A stretch of 64,000 nt of DNA from CAIWHR01 sp963734055 (GTDB lineage: Bacteria > Pseudomonadota > Gammaproteobacteria > Burkholderiales > Casimicrobiaceae): the NCBI GenBank assembly GCA_963734055.1, contig CAVTFQ010000003.1, positions 310,001 to 374,000 of the forward strand. Reading direction: 5' to 3'. The translations under genes were made by a program, and so were the position numbers. Positions within the stretch are counted from its first letter, which is position 1, and the number at the start of each line of letters is the position of its first letter. The notes under the pieces were generated by a model, which was not told the origin of the DNA, did no database searches, and saw only the letters and a program-made list of their open reading frames with translations. This document shows positions 19,895-29,216 of this stretch, piece after piece.

Positions 19895-21165
19895 CCCGCC
19901 GTCCGTCCGGTCACGAGTATCGCCCGGAAGTCGTTGACGTTGGTGAACGTGGGACCGGTCACGACCGCGTCGCCGAGCCGCGCGAAGAATCCGTGGCCGT
20001 CGTTCCGGGCGAGGCTGTCGGCGGGCCGAAGGCCCGCCTTGAAGGCTCGGGCGAGCGTGTCGGGGGCGACGATCGCGCCGGCGATCTCCTCCTGGCCGTC
20101 GACGCCGTCGGTGTCGGCGGCGAGCGCGTGGATGCCCGGTCGCCCGCCGAGCGCGATCGCGAGCGCGAGCAGGAACTCGACGTTGCGGCCGCCGCGGCCG
20201 TCGCCGCGAACGGTGACGGTCGTCTCGCCCCCCGAGATCAGCACGCAGGGCGGGGCGAACGGCTCGCCGTGCGCCGCGACGTGGAGCGCGATGCCCGCCA
20301 TCACCTTGCCGACCTCGCGCGCCTCGCCTTCGATCGCGTCGCCCAGGATCGCCGGCGCGACACCCGTTTCGCGCGCGACGCGCGCCGCCGCTTCGAGCGC
20401 GCGTTGCGGCGTGACGATCATCCGCGTCTCGGCGCGCGCGAGCCGCACGTCACCGGGCTTCGGCGTCTCGCCGTCGCCGGACTCCAGCACGCGACGCACC
20501 GGCGTCGGCAGGTCGATGCCGTAGCGGCGGACGATGTCGAGCGCGTCGGCGCAGGTCGTCGGATCGGCGACGGTGGGGCCCGACGCGATGTCGGCGGGGC
20601 TGTCGCCCGGCACATCCGACATGAGCAGCGTTACGACGCGGGCAGGATGGCAGGCGGCCGCGAGGCGCCCGCCCTTGATCGACGAGAGGTGGCGGCGCAC
20701 GCAGTTCATCTCGCCGATCGTCGCGCCGGACGCGAGCAGCGCGCGATTGACGCGCTGCTTGTCGTCGAGCGCGAGGCCGGGGGCGGGCAATGCGAGCAGC
20801 GCCGAACCGCCACCCGAGATCAGCGCGACGACGAGGTCGTCCGGCGAGAGGCCCGTTACCGCTTCGAGCATGTGCTGCGCGGCGGCCACGCTCGCCGCGT
20901 CGGGCACCGGGTGCGCGGCCTCGACGACGTCGATCCGGTGGCACGGCACGGCATATCCGTAGCGGGTGACGACGAGGCCGGACACCGGTCCGGACCACGC
21001 ATCCTCGAACGCCTTCGCCATCGTCGCCGCCGCCTTGCCTGCGCCGACGACGATCGTGCGACCCCGCGGCGGCTCGGGAAGGTGCGGCGGAAGGCAGCGC
21101 GCGGGCTGCGCCTCTGCAATTGCAGCGTCGAACATCGCGCGCAATAGCTTGCGCGGCTCGGTCAT
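19891..21165 (-). CDS. gckA: Glycerate 2-kinase (GckA/TtuD class)
   Basis: 424 residues of the DUF4147/MOFRL glycerate kinase family, which phosphorylates D-glycerate to 2-phosphoglycerate. Motifs seen are IVVGAGKAAATMAKAFE, the glycine-rich ALISGGGSALL, CVRRHLSSIKGGRLA, LMSDVPGDSPADIASGPT, and the C-terminal ALAADTDGVDG. The ATG at 21165 is 18 bases after the reductase gene. It feeds the glyoxylate-derived carbon from purine breakdown into glycolysis as the last step of the Gcl pathway. Confidence 0.93.
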   Translation of the reverse strand: MTEPRKLLRAMFDAAIAEAQPARCLPPHLPEPPRGRTIVVGAGKAAATMAKAFEDAWSGPVSGLVVTRYGYAVPCHRIDVVEAAHPVPDAASVAAAQHMLEAVTGLSPDDLVVALISGGGSALLALPAPGLALDDKQRVNRALLASGATIGEMNCVRRHLSSIKGGRLAAACHPARVVTLLMSDVPGDSPADIASGPTVADPTTCADALDIVRRYGIDLPTPVRRVLESGDGETPKPGDVRLARAETRMIVTPQRALEAAARVARETGVAPAILGDAIEGEAREVGKVMAGIALHVAAHGEPFAPPCVLISGGETTVTVRGDGRGGRNVEFLLALAIALGGRPGIHALAADTDGVDGQEEIAGAIVAPDTLARAFKAGLRPADSLARNDGHGFFARLGDAVVTGPTFTNVNDFRAILVTGRTAG

Positions 21166-21182
21166 CGTCGGCAGCGCCGGGC

Positions 21183-22082
21183 TCAGCGCGTCACCGGCTT
21201 GCTGCCGATCTCGAAGTTCGCGAGCTTCTCGAGGGCATGGACGAGCGCCGAGTGGTCGAGCGCCGCGTCGCCGTTGGCCGCGCACGCGTTGAAGAGCTCC
21301 TGCGCGGTCGCGGTGTTCGGCAGCGCGACGCCGAGCGCGCGCCCCGTCGACAGCGCGAGGTTCAGGTCCTTCTGATGGAGCTCGATCCGGAAGCCGGGCG
21401 CGAACGTGCGCTTCACCATCCGCTCGCCGTGGACCTCGAGGATCCGCGACGACGCGAAGCCCCCCATCAGCGCCTGCCGCACCTTGGCCGGATCGGCGCC
21501 GGCTTTGGCCGCGTAGAGGAGCGCCTCGCCGACGGCCTCGATCGTCAGCGCGACGATGATCTGGTTCGCGACCTTCGTCGTCTGGCCGTCGCCCACGCCG
21601 CCGACGAGCGTGATGTTCTTGCCCATGAGCTCGAAGACCGGCTTCACCCGCGCGAACGCCGCCTCGGTGCCGCCGACCATGATTGTCAGCGATGCCGCCT
21701 TCGCGCCGACTTCGCCGCCCGACACCGGCGCGTCGAGGTAGTCGCAGCCCTGCGCGACGATCTTCTTCGCGAACTCCTTCGTCGCGAGCGGCGAGATCGA
21801 GCTCATGTCGACGACCGCCTTGCCCTTCGACAATCCCGCCGCGACGCCGTCGGCGCCGAACAGCGCGGCCTCGACGTGCGGCGTGTCGGGCACCATCGTG
21901 ATCACGATCTCCGACTTCTGCGCGACCTCCTTCCCGCTCGCGCAACGGATCCCGCCGGCGTCCGCGAGCGCCTGCGGGACGCCGGAGCGGCTGTGCAGGT
22001 GTACGCGGTGGCCGCCCTTGATCAGGTGGCCCGCCATCGGTGCGCCCATGATCCCCAATCCGATGAATCCGATGTCCGCCAT
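21183..22082 (-). CDS. glxR: 2-hydroxy-3-oxopropionate (tartronate semialdehyde) reductase
   Basis: 299 residues of the beta-hydroxyacid dehydrogenase family. The Rossmann start IGFIGLGIMGAPMAGHL binds NAD(P)H, the substrate motif is YLDAPVSGGEVGA, and the catalytic Lys lies in GDGQTTKVANQII. It reduces tartronate semialdehyde, made by Gcl from glyoxylate, to D-glycerate. Its place between hyi and the glycerate kinase matches the standard glyoxylate carboligase operon. Confidence 0.95.
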   Translation of the reverse strand: MADIGFIGLGIMGAPMAGHLIKGGHRVHLHSRSGVPQALADAGGIRCASGKEVAQKSEIVITMVPDTPHVEAALFGADGVAAGLSKGKAVVDMSSISPLATKEFAKKIVAQGCDYLDAPVSGGEVGAKAASLTIMVGGTEAAFARVKPVFELMGKNITLVGGVGDGQTTKVANQIIVALTIEAVGEALLYAAKAGADPAKVRQALMGGFASSRILEVHGERMVKRTFAPGFRIELHQKDLNLALSTGRALGVALPNTATAQELFNACAANGDAALDHSALVHALEKLANFEIGSKPVTR

Positions 22083-22109
22083 TTGGTGTGCTCCGGGTGG
22101 TTGTGGTCG

Positions 22110-22889
22110 CTAGACGTTGTGCGTGGCGCGCCAGCCGAGGCCGTCCTCGGTCGCTCCCTTCGGCTTGTACTCGCAGCCGATCCAGCCGTCGTAGCCGATC
22201 GCCTCGAGGAAGCCGAAGAGGAAACGATAGTTGATCTCCCCCGTGCCCGGCTCGTGCCGGCCCGGGTTGTCGGCCAGCTGCAGGTGCGCGATCCGCGCGA
22301 GGTTCGCCTGGATCGTCGCCGCGAGCTCGCCCTCCATCCGCTGCATGTGATAGATGTCGTATTGCAGCCAGAGATTGCTCGAGCCCGCATCGCCAATGAT
22401 GTCGAGCGCCTGCCGCGTCCGCGCGAGGAAGAAGCCGGGAATGTCGTAGGTGTTGATCGGCTCGATCAGGAGCCGGATGCCGGCCTCTGCCAGCCGGTCC
22501 GCGGCGAACCGCAGGTTGGCGATGAACGTCGTGCGGAGCCGTTCGGGGTCAACTCCGTGGGGCGCAATGCCCGCGAGACAGTTGACCTGCGTGCAACCGA
22601 GCGCCTTCGCGTAGTCGATCGCGCGACCGACGCCGTCCTGGAATTCGCCGACGCGCGCCGGATCGCAGGCGTTGCCGCGGTCGCCCTTTGCCCAGTCGCC
22701 CGCGGGCAGGTTGTGCAGCACCTGGACGAGCCCGTGCCGCGCGAGCCGCTCCGCGAGCGCGTCTTTCGGATAGGCGTACGGGAACAGGTACTCGACGCCC
22801 TTGAATCCCGCCTTCGCGGCGGCGGCGAAGCGGTCGAGGAAGTCGAGCTCATTCCAGAGCATCGTCAGGTTCGCGGCGAGTCTCGTCAT
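22110..22889 (-). CDS. hyi: Hydroxypyruvate isomerase
   Basis: 259 residues, a TIM-barrel AP-endonuclease-2-like sugar isomerase matching Hyi along its length: NLTMLWNELDFLDRFAAA, GFKGVEYLFPY, LIEPINTYDIPGFFL, LQYDIYHMQRMEGEL and GWIGCEYKPKG. It interconverts hydroxypyruvate and tartronate semialdehyde. The gene begins 13 bases after the gcl stop, in the usual gcl-hyi-glxR order. Confidence 0.95.
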   Translation of the reverse strand: MTRLAANLTMLWNELDFLDRFAAAAKAGFKGVEYLFPYAYPKDALAERLARHGLVQVLHNLPAGDWAKGDRGNACDPARVGEFQDGVGRAIDYAKALGCTQVNCLAGIAPHGVDPERLRTTFIANLRFAADRLAEAGIRLLIEPINTYDIPGFFLARTRQALDIIGDAGSSNLWLQYDIYHMQRMEGELAATIQANLARIAHLQLADNPGRHEPGTGEINYRFLFGFLEAIGYDGWIGCEYKPKGATEDGLGWRATHNV

Positions 22890-22902
22890 GGCTTCGCCTC
22901 CG

Positions 22903-24681
<1,779 letters not shown>

Positions 24682-24715
24682 GATGCTCCTCCTCAAAAAA
24701 GTCAGCGCGCCGCGC

Positions 24716-25240
24716 TCAGGGCGACGGGAGCAGCGCGTCGAGCCGCAGCCTCGCGATCTTCCCGATCTCGTCCAGGCAGCGCGCGAATTCGGCGTCGCGC
24801 GTGTTGCCGATGCGCTCGGCGAGCGCCGCGAGAATCTCGGGCCGGCTCCTGCCCTTGACCGCCATCACGAACGGAAACCCGAACTTCTCGCGATACGCGA
24901 CGTTGCCGGCGCGCAACCGCGCAAGGTCCTCAGCCGAGCAGCGGTCGAGGCCGGCCGACGCCTGCTCGCCAACGGAGTCAGCGGTCATGGTACCCGCCGC
25001 GGCCTCCCGGCCGGCCAGCTCGGGATGCGCGCAGATCAGCGCGAGCTTAGCCTCGCGCGGCGCGCCGGCCAGCGCGGAAAGCATCGCGCGATGCAGGTCG
25101 TCGACGCTCGCGAACGGCCGCCGCTCGTAGGCACGCTCCGCGATCCACGCTGTGTGCTCGAAGATCCCGCCGAGCGCGCGGACGAACTCGCGCTTCGGCG
25201 CGGCCGAAAGCGCGGCGAGGTTCGTCGGCGCGCCCGTCAT
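24716..25240 (-). CDS. uraD: 2-oxo-4-hydroxy-4-carboxy-5-ureidoimidazoline (OHCU) decarboxylase
   Basis: 174 residues. It decarboxylates OHCU to S-allantoin, the third step of urate oxidation. Family motifs include EFVRALGGIFEHTAWIAERA, the catalytic His in LICAHPELAG, the AGLDRCS segment, and YREKFGFPFVMAVKG. The ATG overlaps the puuE stop by 4 bases. In this genome uraD lies on the opposite operon from uraH, its pathway partner. Confidence 0.95.
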   Translation of the reverse strand: MTGAPTNLAALSAAPKREFVRALGGIFEHTAWIAERAYERRPFASVDDLHRAMLSALAGAPREAKLALICAHPELAGREAAAGTMTADSVGEQASAGLDRCSAEDLARLRAGNVAYREKFGFPFVMAVKGRSRPEILAALAERIGNTRDAEFARCLDEIGKIARLRLDALLPSP

Positions 25241-26172
25241 GCGGGAGCCGCGGGGCAGGGATGGCGCTCGGCCCAGTGCCGCGCGATGTCGACGCGCCGC
25301 GCGATCCAGACGCGGTCGTGCGCCTCGACGTGGTCGAGGAACCTCTGCAGCGCGCGGAAGCGTCCGGGACGGCCGAGCAGCCGGCAGTGCATCCCCACCG
25401 ACATCATGCGAGGGCTTTCCGCGCCTTCTGCATGGAGCACGTCGAAGGCGTCCCGGAGGTAGGCAAAGAAGTCGTCGGCCGTGGCGAATCCGGCGGGTGC
25501 CGCGAATCGCATGTCGTTCGCGTCGAGCGTGTACGGAACGACGAGATGCGGAACGTCGCGGCCGTCGCTCGTGCGCACGCGCGTCCAGAACGGCAGGTCG
25601 TCGCCGTAGTAGTCCGAGTCGTAGAGAAAGCCGCCGTGCTCGACGACGAGGCGGCGCGTGTTAGGGCTGTCGCGCCCGGTGTACCAGCCGGCAGGCGCGG
25701 CGCCGGTGAGGCGCTCGAGGATCGCGACCGCCTCCCGCAGGTGGGCGGCCTCGGTCGCCGGGTCGACGTCCTGGTAGTGAATCCAGCGCAAGCCGTGACA
25801 CGCGATCTCGTGACCGAGCGACACGAATGCGGCGGTCGCCTCGGGATTGCGCTCCAGCGCCCGGGCGACGCCGAACACGGTGAGCGGCAGCGACCGGCGC
25901 TCGAACTCCCGCAGGATCCGCCAGACGCCCGCGCGCGAGCCGTATTCGTAGATCGACTCCATGCTCATGTGCCGCGCCGGGTACGACGCCGCGCCGGCGA
26001 GCTCCGAGAGAAAAGTCTCGGACCCGGAATCGCCGTCGAGAACCGAGCGCTCGCCCCCCTCCTCGTAGTTGAGGACGAACTGCACCGCGACGCGCGCGTG
26101 CTGCGGCCAGTCGGCGGGCGGCACCGACCGGCCGTAGCCGACGAAATCGCGTGGGGGACGCCCGGCCGTCAT
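25237..26172 (-). CDS. puuE: Allantoinase, polysaccharide-deacetylase type
   Basis: 311 residues, the PuuE-type allantoinase, unrelated to the metal-dependent AllB. It hydrolyses allantoin to allantoate. Typical start RDFVGYGRSVPPADWP, then VQFVLNYEEGGERSVL, ETFLSELAG, EYGSRAGVWRILREF, GHEIACHGLRWI and WYTGRDSPNTRRLVVE match the family strongly. It is the second gene of the minus-strand operon; its ATG overlaps the end of the regulator gene. Confidence 0.95.
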   Translation of the reverse strand: MTAGRPPRDFVGYGRSVPPADWPQHARVAVQFVLNYEEGGERSVLDGDSGSETFLSELAGAASYPARHMSMESIYEYGSRAGVWRILREFERRSLPLTVFGVARALERNPEATAAFVSLGHEIACHGLRWIHYQDVDPATEAAHLREAVAILERLTGAAPAGWYTGRDSPNTRRLVVEHGGFLYDSDYYGDDLPFWTRVRTSDGRDVPHLVVPYTLDANDMRFAAPAGFATADDFFAYLRDAFDVLHAEGAESPRMMSVGMHCRLLGRPGRFRALQRFLDHVEAHDRVWIARRVDIARHWAERHPCPAAPA

Positions 26173-26918
26173 GCGCGGCGCACGCCCAGGAGGACGCCGA
26201 GGTCGGTTTCCCGGCGCGGGGGGCCTTCGAGGTCGAGCCGGGCGAGCAGGGCGTCGAGGTGTGCGCCCATCGTTGCGACGGCATGCGCGCCGTCGCCCGC
26301 CGCGAGCGCAGCGACGACCTCGGAGTGCTCGTCGATGCTGCAGGCGCTGTCCGCCGCCGGTCCCTGGTGCGCGAGGACGACGAGCGGCGTGCGCGCGACG
26401 AGCTGGTCGAGAAACTCCGCGAGCACGGCATTGCCGGCCATCCGCGCCAGCACGCGGTGGAATTCGACCGACAGCTTGAGGCCGCGCCGCGCGTCGCCGG
26501 CAGCGTAGGCCCCGCGCTCGAGGCGGGTCATCGCGCGGAGCTCCCGCAGCTGCTCGCGGGTGACCCCGGACGCGAGCGACGCGACGATCGCGCCTTCGAT
26601 GGCCCGCCGCGCGGCGAAGAGGTCCCGCGCTTCTCCGGCGGTGGGGCTCGCGACGACCGCGCCGCGATTCGGGCGCAATTCGACGAGTCGCAGGTGGGCG
26701 AGCCGGGCGAGCGCCTTGCGGACGACGGCGCGCGTGACACCGAACAGCTCGGCCAGCGCGATCTCCTTGAGCTTCGTCCCCGGGGGGAGCCGATGGTCGA
26801 GCACCGCCTCGTGGATCGCCGCAAAGACGCGGTCATCGTCGCTGCCGGCCGGCGACGGCGGCCGCCGCCCGCCGGGGCGAGCAGGGGGGCGCGAGGTGCG
26901 GGCGGGGCGCGACGGCAT
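26169..26918 (-). CDS. GntR/FadR-family (FCD) transcriptional regulator of purine catabolism
   Basis: 249 residues from ATG 26918; a TTG at 26924 would add two. After a Pro/Arg-rich leader of about 25 residues, residues about 28-95 form the winged HTH (LKEIALAELFGVTRAVVRKAL, then NRGAVVASPT). The rest is an all-helical FCD ligand domain with conserved His in FHRVLARMAGN, DEHSEVVAALAAGD and MGAHLDALL, expected to bind a metal and an acid effector. It begins the puuE-to-M20 operon and divides it from the divergent uraH-xdh operon. The four TTGTNNACA sites next to it are its probable operators. Confidence 0.9.
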   Translation of the reverse strand: MPSRPARTSRPPARPGGRRPPSPAGSDDDRVFAAIHEAVLDHRLPPGTKLKEIALAELFGVTRAVVRKALARLAHLRLVELRPNRGAVVASPTAGEARDLFAARRAIEGAIVASLASGVTREQLRELRAMTRLERGAYAAGDARRGLKLSVEFHRVLARMAGNAVLAEFLDQLVARTPLVVLAHQGPAADSACSIDEHSEVVAALAAGDGAHAVATMGAHLDALLARLDLEGPPRRETDLGVLLGVRRA

Positions 26919-26927
26919 CGGCAAGGC

Positions 26928-26937
26928 GTGTCAACAA
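26928..26937 (-). promoter_or_regulatory. Predicted GntR operator O1
   Basis: The minus strand reads TTGTTGACAC, matching the TNGTNNACNA pattern of FCD-type GntR regulators except at the last base. It ends 9 bases before the regulator's ATG at 26918, so binding would block its own transcription or early elongation. It is 22 bases from O2. Confidence 0.5.
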
Positions 26938-26949
26938 GCAACCCGGAAA

Positions 26950-26959
26950 GTGTAAACAA
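26950..26959 (-). promoter_or_regulatory. Predicted GntR operator O2
   Basis: The minus strand reads TTGTTTACAC, sharing the TTGTNNACA core with three other sites in this intergenic region. A weak -10-like TACACT overlaps it, with TTGCGC 16 bases upstream as a possible -35, so it could cover the promoter of the minus-strand purine operon. Confidence 0.5.
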
Positions 26960-27111
26960 TATCTGGCGGAGCGCAAGGGGCCGCGCCGGCTCACCGGCAA
27001 CGCCGAGGTGCGGCTGCAGCACGGGTCGCCGGGGCGATTCCCGCAAGCGCCTGTTTCGGGGCCAGATCGGTTCGATGTGCAGCGCAACAGGACGAAAACA
27101 TGGGTCAAATC

Positions 27112-27121
27112 TTGTGCACAA
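27112..27121 (+). promoter_or_regulatory. Predicted GntR operator O3
   Basis: TTGTGCACAA is a perfect 10-base palindrome with the TTGTNNACA core. It lies 66 bases upstream of the uraH start and exactly 22 bases from O4, the same spacing as between O1 and O2. Confidence 0.55.
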
Positions 27122-27133
27122 AAGATAGCAATC

Positions 27134-27143
27134 TTGTTGACAT
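27134..27143 (+). promoter_or_regulatory. Predicted GntR operator O4 overlapping a -35 element
   Basis: TTGTTGACAT carries the shared core and contains a perfect -35 hexamer TTGACA at 27137-27142. No good -10 is seen at 16-18 bases (CACAGT is weak). Binding here would be expected to compete with RNA polymerase at the uraH-xdh operon. Confidence 0.5.
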
Positions 27144-27186
27144 TACGGCTATCGCGTGCCACAGTCCGCGGCCGGAGGAAAGGGCC

Positions 27187-27543
27187 ATGGGCAAGCTGAC
27201 GACGCACGTCCTCGATACCGCCCACGGGCTCCCCGCCGGCGCAGTGCGTGTTCGCGTCTACCGGATCGGCACGGACGACGAGCGCGTGCTGCTGCGCGAG
27301 ACCGTGACCAACGCCGACGGACGCTGCGACGCGCCGCTGCTCGAAGGACCGGCCTTCGAGGCCGGCGTCTACGAGCTGGTGTTCGGCGCGGGCGCGTACT
27401 TCGATGGACAGGGCGCAGGGGGAGCGCGTCCTCGGTTCGCGGGCGACGTGGTGCTACGATTCGGCGTCGCCGACGCCGCGCAGCACTACCACGTGCCGCT
27501 CTTGGTTTCTCCATGGAGCTGGTCGACGTACCGGGGCAGTTGA
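27187..27543 (+). CDS. uraH: 5-hydroxyisourate hydrolase
   Basis: 118 residues, a transthyretin-related protein ending in the diagnostic YRGS. Also seen are the N-terminal LTTHVLDTAHGLPA, VTNADGRCDAPLL and YHVPLLVSPWSWSTYRGS. It hydrolyses 5-hydroxyisourate, the product of PuuD, to OHCU. ATG 27187 follows GGAGGAAAGG; longer in-frame starts upstream would read through the operator region and are not supported. It is the first gene of the plus-strand purine operon. Confidence 0.96.
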   Translation: MGKLTTHVLDTAHGLPAGAVRVRVYRIGTDDERVLLRETVTNADGRCDAPLLEGPAFEAGVYELVFGAGAYFDGQGAGGARPRFAGDVVLRFGVADAAQHYHVPLLVSPWSWSTYRGS

Positions 27544-27680
27544 CGTAGCGACGCGGGCCGGGAAGCAGCGGCCCCGCGCGCCGGAAGCGCGAGGGGATGC
27601 GACCCGGGCGAGCCGACGCACGCGGCCGACCGAATGGCGCAACGAGTCGCGCGACCGTACGGAGGCCGCAAGGAGACGGG

Positions 27681-29216
27681 ATGGCGGGCAGGCGCAAGGC
27701 GGAGGCGGGCGGCGATCCGATCCGGTTCGTGCTCGACGGCGAGATCCGGATCATCGACGGGGTCGCGCCGACCACCACCGTTCTCAACTATCTGCGCGAG
27801 CACCTGGGCCGGACCGGCACCAAGGAAGGCTGCGCCGAAGGCGATTGCGGCGCCTGCACCGTGGTGGTGGCCGAGCTCGACGGCGACCGCGTCCGCTTTC
27901 GCGCGGTCAACGCGTGCATCCAGTTCGTGGCCGCGCTCGACGGCAAGGAACTGATCACGGTCGAGAGCCTGAAGGGCGCCGACGGCACGCTCCATCCCGT
28001 CCAGCGGGCGCTGGTCGACTGCCACGGTTCGCAGTGCGGCTTCTGCACGCCGGGCTTCGTGATGAGCCTGTTCGCGCTCTACAAGACGCGCAGCGGGGCG
28101 TCCCGGGCCGAGATCGGCGACGCGCTCGCCGGCAATCTCTGCCGTTGCACCGGCTACCGGCCGATCGTCGACGCCGGCGTCAGGATGTACGAGTACGGCG
28201 CCGAGCGCGAGGACCGGCATCAGCACTGGATGAACTGCTCGTTCTCCTCGGCGTCCGACCGCGAGGTCACGCAGAGCGAGCGCGAGATGGTCGAGCGATT
28301 GCGCGCGATCCGCCGCCGCGAGACGCTCGTCGTCCGGCACGGTGCCGCGACCCTGTTCGCGCCGGCGGCGGTAAAGGACCTCGCGGCGTTGCGCGAGGCG
28401 CATCCGGAGGCCAGGCTGCTCGCGGGCGGCACCGACGTGGGGTTGTGGGTCACGAAGCAGCATCGCGACCTGCCGACGCTTCTCTACGTCGGAAACGTCG
28501 ACGAGATGAAGGGGATCCGCGAGACGGAAGGCGGTCTCGAGATCGGCGCGGCGGCGAGCCTCACGGATGCGTACGAGGCACTCGTCGCACGCCACCCCGA
28601 GCTCGCCGAGCTCTACCGCCGCTTCGCGTCGCCGCCGATCCGCAACGCGGGCACGCTTGGCGGCAACATCGCGAACGGCTCGCCGATCGGCGATTCGATG
28701 CCGGCGCTGATGGTCATGGGAACGGAGGTCGTTCTCCGCAAGGGGCGGCGGACGCGGGAGCTTCCCCTCGACGCGTTCTACCTCGGCTATCAGAAGACGG
28801 CGCTCGAGCCGGGTGAATTCGTCGAGCGCATCCGCGTGCCGCACGGCGCGCCGAACGCGCTCGTGCGCACGTACAAGATCTCGAAGCGCTTCGACCAGGA
28901 CATCTCGGCCGTGTGCGGCGCCTTTCGCATGGTGCTCGATCGCGGACGCGTGGCCGATGCGCGCATTGCCTACGGCGGAATGGCGACGACGCCGAAGCGG
29001 GCGGCCGCGGCGGAGCGTGCGCTGTCTGGCCGCGAGTGGAACGAGGCGGCGGTCGAGACGGCGATGGCCGCGCTGGCGGAGGATTACGCGCCGATCACCG
29101 ACATGCGCGCGAGCGGCGCGTACCGGAAGAGCGTCGCGCGGAATCTCCTCTACCGGTTCTGGCTCGAGACTTCGGGCCGCAAGGCGGCGACGCAGGTCAC
29201 CGGGTGCGCGGCATGA
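27681..29216 (+). CDS. xdhA: Xanthine dehydrogenase, iron-sulfur/FAD subunit
   Basis: 511 residues. The N-terminal ferredoxin-like domain has the [2Fe-2S] ligands in GCAEGDCGACTVV, and a second helical domain has CGFCTPGFVMSL and NLCRCTGYRPI. The middle and C-terminal parts form the FAD domain, with LAGGTDVGLWVTK and SPPIRNAGTLGGNIANGSP. It passes electrons from the molybdenum subunit to NAD+. ATG 27681 follows an AGGAGA site; the stop overlaps xdhB (ATGA). Confidence 0.96.
   Translation: MAGRRKAEAGGDPIRFVLDGEIRIIDGVAPTTTVLNYLREHLGRTGTKEGCAEGDCGACTVVVAELDGDRVRFRAVNACIQFVAALDGKELITVESLKGADGTLHPVQRALVDCHGSQCGFCTPGFVMSLFALYKTRSGASRAEIGDALAGNLCRCTGYRPIVDAGVRMYEYGAEREDRHQHWMNCSFSSASDREVTQSEREMVERLRAIRRRETLVVRHGAATLFAPAAVKDLAALREAHPEARLLAGGTDVGLWVTKQHRDLPTLLYVGNVDEMKGIRETEGGLEIGAAASLTDAYEALVARHPELAELYRRFASPPIRNAGTLGGNIANGSPIGDSMPALMVMGTEVVLRKGRRTRELPLDAFYLGYQKTALEPGEFVERIRVPHGAPNALVRTYKISKRFDQDISAVCGAFRMVLDRGRVADARIAYGGMATTPKRAAAAERALSGREWNEAAVETAMAALAEDYAPITDMRASGAYRKSVARNLLYRFWLETSGRKAATQVTGCAA

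Noticed and set aside
26925..27186. Purine riboswitch upstream of uraH or xdh
   Set aside because: No three-helix junction or conserved purine-aptamer core could be found, and the region is better explained by paired protein-binding sites.
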